Assembly: GCA_015143295.1 (NCBI GenBank)
Contig: JABCRI010001456.1
Span: 1-64,000 of the forward strand
DNA length: 64,000 nucleotides
DNA from: Tetracentron sinense
Lineage: Eukaryota; Streptophyta; Magnoliopsida; Trochodendrales; Trochodendraceae
Direction of reading: 5' to 3'
Under the pieces are notes generated by a model that was given only the letters and a program-made list of their open reading frames with translations, searched no databases and was not told the origin of the DNA. A program made the position numbers and the translations under genes. The first letter of the stretch is position 1, and each line of letters opens with the position of its first letter. Of the stretch, positions 33,554-43,336 are shown in pieces.

Positions 33554-34890
33554 CAAAAGTACGACTGAGCATGGAATACTTAGCGGGTACCTACTACTAA
33601 CCAACAAGTCGTAGAAATAGTGTATAATAATAATGATAACAATAAGCAGAGCACTAACATTAAACAGAACAACAAGCAATTGATATTCATGCATGCTTGA
33701 AATCATGATCGGTGAAACCTCGGTAAATTCTTGTGTACTTGTCTTACCTTGTTACTTACATTTTAAATCATGTTTTCGTGCTTGGAAAAAATTGTCTTGT
33801 CATGTCTTGTTCTTGTCTTGTACTTGTGAGAACTTGCTTGCATGATCATGGATGCAAATGCATGTATGCTTCTCATGACATGATATGCATATGCTTGCTT
33901 GAATTTAAACGTGCTTGCTGGTCATGCATGCTTGAGATGTTAATGCCTTTAAACAACTTGAAGTCGGGAGTGTAAGCTCCCTTCAGTGAATCATGTCAAA
34001 CTATTTGAAGTTGGGAGTATAAACTCCCTTAAGCAAAAATGCAATGGAAGCAACTTGAAGTCAGGTGCAAGCACCCTTCATGAAAACATGCATGCTTGAA
34101 AGGGGCACTAACATCTTGCTTGTCATTGTGAAAAACTCGGTGAGACATTCCCGAGGATATGCCCTACCATTTTACCAACCCTTACGTTTGGCCTTGTCAT
34201 GGTGTTCGTAAATCGAGCCATTTTATTATTGTTTTCTTGAAATCAAAACTCGGGGTTCGTACTTGAAAACTCTAACCCTACATGCATGTCGTGCTCGTGA
34301 GATCGTATACAATTAACTCATGAAATTTAATAAACATGGTAGGCTCAAAATTATTCAAGGCAATATTTCATATCAACGAAATTAAATCTACAAGCATGTC
34401 ATTCTAGAAAGCGAGTAAATCTACAATCATGCTATTATAGAAAACTAGTAAAGTTCATTTCATTCAACATACCATGTGTGTTCATTATTTGTACAATGCC
34501 CTTCCCATTTTCTTATTACATTTCAACCATCCATAGGATCCATCATCCAAGTTCATCATCTATTCATGGGGTTCATCTCATATCATGTGAACATTAGGGG
34601 AAAGTAAGAAAATTAGAGCATACAAGTAATAAAGGAAGGAAAACATGAAAAATTGGGGAATAGAGGTACCGACCTTCAATAGACGAGGAAAAACCCTCCA
34701 AAATGTGTGTGGGTCGCTACCGAGGTTGGAAGAAACCCCCTTGCTAGATTTTGGGAAGATCACCCTTGATCTTGATCTTCTTCTTCTTCAATCTCAAACT
34801 CTCTTGGCATCTCTTATCTACTTCTTCACTAATCTCCCTTAGGCTTTCTTTAGGTTTAGGGTAAGCCAAAACCCCCAAATACAACCCCCT

Positions 34891-34897
34891 ATTTATA
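34891..34897 (-). promoter_or_regulatory. TATA box of solo LTR 2
   Basis: The minus strand reads GCCTATAAATAGGGGG, a strong plant TATA box. It lies about 500 bp from the LTR start and about 60 bp downstream of the palindrome array. It fixes the transcription direction of this LTR family. Confidence 0.7.
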
Positions 34898-34947
34898 GGC
34901 AAAGAGGAGAAACCCTAAAAATCCCGAAATAAAATTCTGGGTTCGCG

Positions 34948-35105
34948 ACCTATGATCGGTCGTAGATTTCTACGATCGATCGTAAATCTTCTACGATCGA
35001 TCGTAAACGTTACAAAGAGTTTTGTCCATTTCTGAAATTCTACGATCGATCGTAGCTCACCTACAATCGTTCGTAGGGTATAGACGATAGTTCGTAAATC
35101 TGACA
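34948..35105. repeat. GATCGATC palindrome array, solo LTR 2
   Basis: Six units with the consensus ctACGATCGATCGTa are spaced irregularly: three carry the complete 12-bp palindrome ACGATCGATCGT, and the others (gatcggtcgt, acaatcgttcgt, acgatagttcgt) are degenerate. They lie just upstream of the TATA box. Solo LTR 3 has a matching array with different flanks. Confidence 0.85.
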
Positions 35106-36512
35106 GTAAATTTCTAGATTTTCTCGTTTTCGTAATACGGCCATAACTTTTGACTCGTTCGTCGGATTTTGACGATTCAACTTGCCTTGGATTCGTCATT
35201 CGAAAATGAACATTTTTGGTGTTTTAGAATCTTCCAATTCTACTGTATTCATGGACCAAATTGCCCCTAAAGTTGATTGATCCGCAAATGGAGTTCAGTA
35301 ACCCAGATTTTCAATAGATCCGACTTCGGAAATCCACTTTTAATTAAAGTAAATGACATTAAGACTTTAATACATGTCAAAAATATCCGGGGTGCAACAC
35401 AATGTCAAAGAAAATCATAGATAACCATACCTTGTGCAAACTCCAAACAGGATGATTCAAAAAATTGAGTCCTTTGTTGTGTGAAGTTGGAATGTGATTT
35501 GAATTGATAATGATTACAAATTTGGACAAAGAAGATGAGAATAGGGATGGAGATAGCTTGATAGGGGGCTTGGTACGTGCTATGAAGGAGTAATGGTTAA
35601 TGCATTGAAGGAGTTACGTTTAGGAAGAGATTTTGGGAAGAAGACACTGAAGAAGTAAAGTTTTGGGAATGTACTCTATTAGGCGTACTTATGTGGCAGA
35701 TCTATACCATGGGGATACACAGGAGCTACTGTAATGTAGGAGCTGAAACTCGATCAGGCGCACTTGTGTGGCAGACCTACACATTGGGAGATATAAAGGA
35801 GCTGCTGTAATGCAGAAGATGATGTATAGGAAGAGAGAACATTGCAACAAGGGAGGTGTGGTTGCAGAACCCTTCAACTTCCGCATAAAAAAATGGTGCA
35901 AAACGGGGAGAAGAGGAAGAGGTAGGTAGGCAGGCTGACGTGAGTTATGAACTCTTAGAAATGTTGGATAAGTAGTGTAAGGGATAAAATTCGTATTTTA
36001 ATCTTGTGTTATGGCAAAAAGCGTGTTTTTGGTGTTAAACGTTGGATATGAGCTTATATGTGTTAGTTTAGTACGTATTCGTTGCGTGTATAACAACTAA
36101 CTCGTTATGCTCCTCACAACGGGAACGTTGTTCTCTAGACAACGAACTCGAAGTCATCAAGACAACGGTATCGTCCTCGTTGTGAACAACGAGCCCGTGC
36201 TTATGTCGACAACGAGCCCGTGCTTATGTCGACGAGCCCGTGCTTATGTCGACAACGAGACCGACTTTTAAGAGGCGATCATTTGTCTCTGACGTTATGT
36301 AGAGCCCCGGACCTTTTCACATTTAATGCATGACACTTTCATAGCCATTTTGCCTTTAAAGTAGTACAATTAATAAATAAGGAAGAAATTGAAAATTTCG
36401 AAACGTCAGAAATGTTTCTTTTCGAAGTATGAACCCAACGCAAGTTGAATCGTCAAAATCCGACGAGCGAGTCAAAAGATATGGCCAAAACAGTCTGGAC
36501 CTGCAGACCACC

Positions 36513-36660
36513 GATCGCTCGGAGGCTATCAACTGGTCAAGATTTTTGTATGGGAAAATTTTCCAGAGAGTGAAATTTTAACCGATCGCTCGGTTATGAA
36601 ACCGATCGATCGGTAGGCAACCGATCGATCGGTCATAAACACCGATCGCTCGGTACTCGC
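36513..36660. repeat. GATCGATC palindrome array, solo LTR 3
   Basis: There are five units of consensus ACCGATCG[AC]TCGGT. Two are exact 14-bp palindromes (accgatcgatcggt) and three have C in place of A at the centre. The position within the LTR matches the array in solo LTR 2, although the flanking arms differ (ACC...GGT against ACG...CGT). Confidence 0.85.
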
Positions 36661-37568
36661 GTTTTTGCAGAAATTTTAGTAAGGGTATTATGGTCTTTTG
36701 GTCGGTTTACTCTTACCTTAAGAGTCTTGCCCGAGCCCTTAGGGCATCATTCGACACTTAGAGAGTTTGAGAGAATAGGAGAAAGGGGAGAAGGCGATTC
36801 CAACCTAGGGCTTGTCTTTGGAAGAGAAATCAAAGGGGTTTTGAGACCCTAGATCACTTCAAGTCCGGCTTTTCTCCAAGATCACGGCTCAAGCACCCGT
36901 GGAGAGCGTTCCCCAAGCTAGGGCAGCACCTCACGGTCATTTTTGGAGGGGGTTTCTTCCTCATTTCTTCAAGGTCGGTACTTCTTGCTACCCTCCTAAT
37001 TATAGTTCCTTCTTTTACCTTATTTCTCTTTGTTTTCTTTCATTTACACATGTGCTATGAGATGGATGGGTGTGAATGGTGAATGGAGACGGAATTGGCG
37101 ATTGGATGCCGTGTGAAATGATGTGATGAATGAAATGGGGAGGGCATTGTATCCATAATGAACAAACCCGTATGATGTGAGCATAACCCACCTAGAAAAG
37201 CATGTTGTAGGGTTAATAAATAATGAATGCACCATGTTTGATGAAATGCCAAGGTGAATGAAATGAATAATAAATTAAGAAATTGCATGTTTAAGGTTTA
37301 TGGAAATTGCTAGGGTCATGATAGTGTGATTGTTCGCTTTCCCTAAATGATATGAATACTAAATTGCTCAAATCATTGATGTTATGTGTTATGAATTACT
37401 CAAATGCCATATTTAATTCCAAATGCAAGTATGCACATGACCTCACGAGCACGCATACATGACATGATTTACCGAGGTTTTCAAGAATGAGATTTAGAGG
37501 TGGGGCATATCCTACGATATGTTTTACCTCGCTTTTGGCAAGGACAAGACAATCATGCATTTTCATAA

Positions 37569-37715
37569 GAAGGGTCTCCCTTCCCTCGTAAGTGCATACA
37601 TATCATAAGAAGGGTCCCCCTTCCCTCGCAAGTGCATCTCACAAGGACATCTCACAAGTGAATCTCACAAGTGGAAGGACAAGCATGAGCATTCTAGGAA
37701 GAAGGGTCTCCCTTC
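37569..37715 (+). repeat. Hairpin mini-repeats in solo LTR 3
   Basis: GAAGGGTCTCCCTTC or its variant with a C-run occurs three times (37569-37583, 37609-37623, 37701-37715), each able to fold into a short stem, with ctcacaagt spacers between. Solo LTR 2 has unrelated words with the same fold in the equivalent place. Confidence 0.75.
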
Positions 37716-38036
37716 CCTCACAAGTAGATTTCTTTTCAGAACAAGCAAGCATGATGCACGCATGATACAAGCATGACACGCATGACACGGTAGACAAGGT
37801 TTCAAGCATAAAAAGGGTAATTTCAGTCAAGTCAAGTGCACAGATTTCAAGGGTTTTATCGGCTTTTCATGAACTGCAAGCATGATTATGAATTTCCTTA
37901 TTTCTTTGTATGATATTAACTGTTCCTGATTCATATATATCTATATTGTTTCCTGGGTATGCATTGCTATCTCTTGCTATAACTGTTGGTTAGTATTTAG
38001 TACCCGCTGAGTATTCCATGCTCAGCCGTACTTCTT

Positions 38037-38156
38037 ATGTCGGCAGGTTCTGAGGGAGCTGCTACTCCATTTGATGTTTGTGCTTCTGGTCCATGGGTGG
38101 AGGAGGAGTACGTCGAGGAGCCTTTGGAGGAACCTCCCGTAGAGGGTTATCAGTAG
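38037..38156 (+). CDS. Conserved acidic micro-ORF in solo LTR 3
   Basis: This 39-codon frame begins M-S-A-G-S-E-G-A-A-T-P-F-D-V-C-A and continues G-P-W-V-E-E-E-Y-V-E-E-P-L-E-E before a TAG. It is the counterpart of the frame at 33422-33553. About half the residues match, with matches concentrated in P-F-D-x-C-A and E-E-Y-V-E-E. It lies near the LTR 3' end, downstream of a possible leader intron. It may be a peptide, an exon end or a conserved RNA element read as protein. Confidence 0.5.
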   Translation: MSAGSEGAATPFDVCASGPWVEEEYVEEPLEEPPVEGYQ

Positions 38157-38946
38157 GTAGTGTTAGATTCTGAGTGGATTAGCTGTGGGTGAGCATAAGT
38201 GATTATATCCATGTATTTTGGCGGGCATGTCCGCACTTTCTTTGTTTTGATTTCTTTGTATTAAAACTTGGTCCATGTGTATATACTTAGAGGTTTGTTA
38301 GACTTCCGCTGTGTTTTATAGTTATGCTTCCGCTGTTATCCTCTATTGTATATGCTCTATGGGTGTTTTGTAGGTGGTTTGTCAAGCAAGTCATGTAAGT
38401 CATGATTTAGTCGTCCACGATTCACTCTAACTCCTAGGATGGGTTTTGGGTCGCGACACGTTAGGTGGAAAGCACTGTCTTGGCATTTATTGCTAGTCAC
38501 CTCAGGTGGGTTTTTGACCCATAAACCGACTTAAAAATTAAAGGCTCCCGCGTGTACTGCGTTCGTCATCAAATATGTCTGACATATTTGGTAATACGTG
38601 GCAAGCTTATGACATGGTCAACCAAGTCATTGATGGTCATCTATGGGCATCTCAAGCTTAACCTATAAATACCCCAGACTCCCAGTGCATTAGGATCATT
38701 GAAAGAGGGGTATCAAAACTTAGTGCCTTAAATTTCACCTTAGTATTATAAACTCACTGTGTTTCAGTGTCTTTGTATTTATAAGTTACCTCCTTCATTT
38801 AACTGACTTTATCATCGGAGTTGTTTCAGGGTGCCTCCTCTCCTTTGTTGTTTTTAGTCTTAGTTTCACGGAAAAGTTATTCTAATTGCTCTACCAGTCT
38901 AGAAGCTATTGACGTGCTGAACTCGGGAAATTATTCCCCCACAAAA

Positions 38947-38962
38947 TGGCGCCGTCTGTGGG
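38947..38962 (+). other. Primer-binding site, tRNA-Asp-like
   Basis: Three bases after the 5' LTR the sequence is tggcgccgtctgtggg. Its first nine bases match the complement of a plant tRNA-Asp 3' end, and the same word is typical of Tat/Athila-group Ty3 elements. Confidence 0.7.
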
Positions 38963-39021
38963 AAAGTTTGTCTGATACAATGTGATAAGTTGACTCGAAG
39001 GCTCCTTGCTTTTTTACCACC

Positions 39022-39510
39022 ATGTCCGACCATTCTCCTATCTCACCGATGGATGAATAGGCCCCAGAGCCAGAGCTATCTCAAGCAGAGCAGATTATCA
39101 TGCTACTGCAATACCAGCAATCCCTCTTGACGCAGCTTACCAACCAGCAGCAGTTGTTGCAGGAACAGATCGAGGTTTGGGCACAAGCATCAAATCTTGC
39201 ATTACTCCAGGGCGACAATCATCGGCCAGCAAAACGACGTCCCTCCAGGCGAGCCGACCCGATACTGTTCACTGCTCGCCCTTCTGCGATTATGCGAGTC
39301 ATAGAGGATGACCCGAACTTTAAATGGCCGTCTCCTCTCAATCGGGACATCACCAAAGTGCCTCGAGCGCGAGAATATTGCAAGTATCATAAGAGTCATG
39401 GTCATACGACCAATTGCTGCTGTGATTTAAAGGCCTATTTGGAGAGTCTGGCGCGAGAAGGCTTTTTAGCCGAGTTTGTACTTCCTGCTGATGAGTCGGA
39501 AAACCCGTAA
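39022..39510 (+). pseudogene. Short Tat-like gag with an in-frame stop
   Basis: The frame starts at ATG 39022 (M-S-D-H-S-P), meets one TAG at 39058-39060, and then runs open to 39510. It has a Gln-rich coiled segment (about residues 27-50), a basic R-R-P-S-R-R-A patch and the C-terminal motif C-K-Y-H-K-S-H-G-H-T-T-N-C. This is the C-x2-H-x3-G-H-x-T-x-x-C zinc-binding pattern of Tat/Athila gag followed by L-K-x-x-L-E-x-L. The large capsid domain normally between these parts is missing, so this gag is internally deleted. It could still bind RNA if the stop were bypassed. Confidence 0.75.
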
Positions 39511-40380
39511 CTTGGGGATGTCGCTGTACACGTGTTCTGTGTTCTTTTCTTGTCTTGTTCCATGACTGTTTTTGTTGTTTCTACCAGTTGAGATATCAGC
39601 TAGTGTGGGGACTTTTGTACTTTCTTCTCAGTGTTTTCTTTTTTATTTGTGAATTATCTAATGAATCTCTTTTGTTTTGTCCGATGTTGTGTGAAACATG
39701 TGTACTTCGCAAAATCTTTCATTATCCGTTGAGATATTATGAGCGCGAGAAAAGAGAAGAAAAAGACAGTGCAAATGCATCTTCGGTGTCATTATAACCT
39801 TGCTCTCGTTGTCAAGATGACAGACTTATAGGCACGGTATCGTTGATACAAGCTCGTTCTCATTGTCTGTTCGTTCCTTCTCGGCGTTCAATGTCTTCAG
39901 TAATCATATCACAACGGACAACGTTTGCAAAAAATTCTGGAGCCGTGTCAAAAGTGAATATTGGAGCCGTATCAGAGTGAATTCAATTTTAGTGACTTAG
40001 TGGGAGTGAATTAAATTTCAAACACCCAAGAGAGTGAATTTAATTTCAAAACACACAAGTATATGAGTTCGTGCCTTTATAAAAAAATCCCGCTATGATG
40101 ACATCGAACGCCTATACAGTATATCGAAGTGTCTTCTCCAAGCATGTTCCGGTGTTTCTTCAATATCTATATTTCAGTGATTGACAAACAAAGATTTCAG
40201 TGATTGACAAACAAAGAAAGGTCATCAAGGTGAGTACAAATCGATTTAAATTTACTGCATTGATTACATATAGTGTACATATATTATATATTCGTTGTGA
40301 AAAGTTCCAACAAGTATGATATGACGAGCAAAGTTACATATCCAAAGCATCGTCTAGAGCAAAGACGACAAGTATCATTA
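39511..40380. other. Internal region without pol
   Basis: There is no protease, RT, RNase H or integrase similarity where pol would be expected. Open frames here are short and lack motifs. A direct repeat (tcagtgattgacaaacaaag) occurs twice at about 40175-40215. Confidence 0.6.
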
Positions 40381-42577
40381 TACAACAGAGTTATCTTCAA
40401 TATTTATAATTTCGGTAATTAAAGGATCATTAGGGGGAGCAGGTATAGTTGGAGCTGGTTCAGTGGGCAGAGGAGGTTCCTCGGTTTCCTTTATCTCATC
40501 ATCTCGAGTATTATCCTGAGCAGAGGATTCAGAATCAGAATCATTAAGTCTTCTTTGTTCTCGGAGTTGCCGCATTATGATTTCTTCAATTTCTTTGCGG
40601 TCTTCATCCAGTAGCTGATCCATTTGAGTTTGGAAATGAACACGGAGGGATTCCGTGAGAGCGTCTTCGGCAACTTCAATTTCTTTCTCTTTTGAAGCTT
40701 GAGCTTCATCGAGCTGTTTTGCCAGGTTTCTTTTTCAGCTTCAGATGCTTCAAGACACCGACGCAGTATGTTTAAAACTTCACCTCTACTCTGATAAACA
40801 ACATTTTCTGCTTGCTCTAGTGCCTTCTTCTCCCTATTTTCTGCATTACGAGCCTCTTGCCAAGCTGCGTCTCGCTGTATTATCATCAGAGCAAGTTTAT
40901 CTTTGACAGACTTTAGTTCTTATCAAGTTTTCTCCAGCTCGTATTTCCATTTCTTTTCTTCACCTGTTCCTTTCTTTTCGAGCTCGTTAGGTGGACGTGT
41001 TCTGGACATTATTATAGTCTTCATATAATCCAGCAAGCATATTATTCATTTGGGCCAGAGAATTATCGTTAGTATGAAATTTGATTAACAGTAGAGCAGA
41101 TAAGATTCGAGTTCTTACCGTGGCAACAGCTCAGGATGCAACGCCAAACTTTCCCATGAAGTGCATATTATTTGTTACAGTAATATCTTCTGGGAGCCTC
41201 ATTGCAAATAGTATAGATGTGGCTATATAACCATGGTCCATTGCCGTATGAGCAACGGTAGGGTGTGGGTATCCTCGTGGAAAGGTTGGAATTCATTGCG
41301 CAGCCTCTCTGTCCGTTGTCCCTTTTTCTTGAGGTAGTGCAGACGATGAGGCAGTGTTGGGATTTGGAGCAGTAGTGGTGATGGCAGGAGTCAGTGCAAG
41401 AACAGGTGTAGCAGTAGTGGTTCGAATTCTAGTAACAAGAGGTTGATCATCCTCTAGCAGATCGTCGGAGCCAAAGAATTCTTTATCGCTATCTATTTCT
41501 GGCAGCGCAGATGTTGTAGAAGTTGACTTTACGCCCTGTTGAGCTTGAAGTCTTTTGTCGTATTCTACTTCGCATTGAGCTCGTTTTGCCTTCAGCTGTT
41601 TTAGAGCATCGTTCCTCTTTCTCTTTTCCGTCTTCTTTTCCGTTATGGTGAGTTGGGAAGAGCGAGTAGATCTGGGAGCTCGTGGTTTTCGGTGCAGGTG
41701 AGGCATGCGATCAACCATTATTCCTCCGAGTTGTCCTGGGGTAGCAGCAGTAGTATTAGGTTAAGAAATATAATCAGCAGCAACTGTGGATTCCGGTGTT
41801 GGTAGTGGTCTCCAGGTAATATATTCATCTCCTTTCTCTTGACGAATATTTCGTAATCGTTGTTCCTCTGCAGGAATAAGTTCTGTATAGCGCAGCTTGG
41901 AGACGTCTATCCACAAAAGAGGTTATTTTCAGTTATCACAGATATATATAAGTGAAGCAACAGTGAGGAGAGCAGTAATAGCAACCTGAGGAGAATTCGT
42001 TGGGAACGGGTCGATCACTCTCATTCCTCCAAGCACCAGAAATAATGAAAGGCATTTCCTTCCAATGTTTATCTATATCAGGGAGATGCATAACGATATC
42101 CATAATTTTGGCTCGTTGATTCTAGGCGAAGTATGTCTTATCGTCATCTTCAGGAAATTTCTGGCATTTCACCGTATGACGGAAATGAAAGATGTGTCTG
42201 GGTTCTATATTGTATCCATCTCTGTTGAATTTAGTCATCAGAGACATGTATTTGTAAAACCTATGGTGCATCTGTCCAGGGGCTACTTGCAGGGCAAAAA
42301 GAACTTCATCGACAACGGGTTCTAATAAGAATCGTAATCTAGCTTCAAACTGAGCAGTATATACAGTGGTGCAAGAAGAAAGGTAGTCAGGATGAACATC
42401 TCCTTCGTTTAGATGAAGATAGACATATGAGGGAATCTCGTATCTAGTTCTATAGAAATCAAGAATGTATCTATCTACTGGTTTGGGTATGGGAGCAGGA
42501 ACAACTATATTTTGGGGAGTATTATCAGTCTGAGCAATTTTTTCATCACTCTCAATCCTAACTATTTCAGTCGACAT
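40381..42577 (-). pseudogene. Antisense ORF of the Tat-like element
   Basis: From ATG 42577 (M-S-T-E-I-V-R-I-E-S) the minus strand stays in one frame to about 41293, apart from two stops (TAG 42124-42122 and TAA near 41762), if a 79-bp intron with good borders is removed (donor CTCAG|GTTGC at 41985, acceptor GGATAG at 41907). It contains Y-E-I-P-S-Y-V-Y-L, P-A-E-E-Q-R-L-R-N-I and a Lys/Arg-rich stretch. A coiled-coil Glu-rich part (40886-40381, one frameshift) follows. Antisense frames between pol and the 3' LTR are known in Tat-lineage elements. The function of their products is unknown. Confidence 0.65.
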
Positions 42578-42825
42578 GGTAAGAAGGTTACGGCTAATAA
42601 AAAAGCAAATAGGGTAAACGAAAGAGTAATATGTCAAATATACTACGAATAGCAAGAATAATGAAACAGAAGCAAAACAATAGCAAATGAGATCTTACCA
42701 CAGCAAATGTTCTGCAAAATCTTTGAATAAGAAGGTTGAAAGTTACAAATCGTGGGAGAAATGCAAATCCGGTAGAGTAACAGTGCAGATAATCCAAAGT
42801 AAGGAAGACAAAGGTCCATGCATCT

Positions 42826-42835
42826 TATATAAATG
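42826..42835 (-). promoter_or_regulatory. TATA-like box upstream of the antisense ORF
   Basis: The minus strand reads CCATTTATATAAGATGC about 250 bp upstream of the antisense ATG. It is near-palindromic, so orientation is not certain. It is the only such box nearby and would allow the antisense frame to be expressed independently of the LTR. Confidence 0.5.
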
Positions 42836-43325
42836 GCGCCAAAATGCAAAAAACTGACTTAGCCTTAAATCTCCACCATACACGTGAGCACATGATGGGG
42901 TAAGATGGTCATTTTCATGAAAATATAATGTATCAAATTAACTATTTTTGTAGGGCGCATTAGCTTGCATCTCGGCCGTACACGTCAATAAAAAGGGGGG
43001 CTAGATCGTCTTTTTATGAAGACTGAATAACCGTCGAGGCAGACGAATCGTCTCGGGTTCCGTAAAAGTCATGATGACCAGTCTGCCATACATTAATGAG
43101 GTGTGATGTATTTGAGAAACGTGCTACAGTGGTTCCGGCGACATATTTTCGCGTATAATGCAAGCCAGAGATTAAGATCATCAGAGCATCCATAACGAAG
43201 TTTGCACAAATGGGGCTAAAAATATAGAGATCTAAGAACGGAGTGCAATCAACGTGGAGTACGGTATTTTTCTTCTGGAATGTTGAGAGGTTTATGATGT
43301 TTCGAACTACGTTCAAAGCATCATA

Positions 43326-43336
43326 AAGGGGCTAAT
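43326..43336 (+). other. Polypurine tract
   Basis: The sequence aaagggg followed by ctaat sits directly before the TG of the 3' LTR and would prime plus-strand DNA synthesis. It is short and slightly degraded. Confidence 0.55.

Larger units (their letters stand above)
33153..35399 (-). mobile_element. Solo LTR 2 of the GATCGATC family
   Basis: It is 2247 bp, with minus-strand ends TGTTGCACCCCGG (35399) and GGGGCGCGACA (33153), and the target duplication caatg (33148-33152 and 35400-35404). In transcription order it contains the palindrome array (35105-34948), a TATA box (34897-34891), a candidate splice donor TTGAAG|GTCGGTACC (about 34675), hairpin-forming mini-repeats (about 34075-33966), a candidate acceptor TCGGCAG and the acidic micro-ORF (33553-33422). 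It is related to solo LTRs 1 and 3. Confidence 0.9.
36298..38458 (+). mobile_element. Solo LTR 3 of the GATCGATC family, nested in the 5' LTR
   Basis: It is 2161 bp, TGTAGAGCCCCGG ... GGGTCGCGACA, with the target duplication cgtta (36293-36297 and 38459-38463). The undisturbed site in the 3' LTR reads tgttaggtg at the same point, which proves the insertion. In transcription order it holds the palindrome array (36513-36660), a donor-like CAAG|GTCGGTAC at about 36974, GAAGGGTCTCCCTTC hairpin repeats (37569-37715), an acceptor-like TCGGCAG and the micro-ORF. No clear TATA box remains. Its orientation is opposite to solo LTRs 1 and 2. Confidence 0.92.
35976..38943 (+). repeat. 5' LTR of the Tat-like element, interrupted by a solo LTR
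   Basis: It aligns throughout with the 3' LTR at 43337-44120 once the 2166-bp nested insertion (solo LTR 3 plus a duplicated cgtta) is removed. The U3 part carries many ACAACGA/TCGTTGT words and a three-fold expansion of a cccgtgcttatgtcgac unit that is single in the 3' LTR. TATA-like text (cctataaatacccc) is at about 38660. Confidence 0.88.

Noticed and set aside
33153-35399. DNA transposon with TGTCGCGCCCC/GGGGTGCAACA inverted ends
   Set aside because: The near-inverted ends are suggestive, but the 5-bp duplication, TG...CA termini, TATA box position and gag-containing relative fit a solo LTR better.
37560-37720. Regularly spaced GAAGGGTCTCCCTTC repeats considered as a CRISPR-like array
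   Set aside because: Only three units, unequal spacing, inside a plant LTR; homologous LTRs carry other mini-repeats there.
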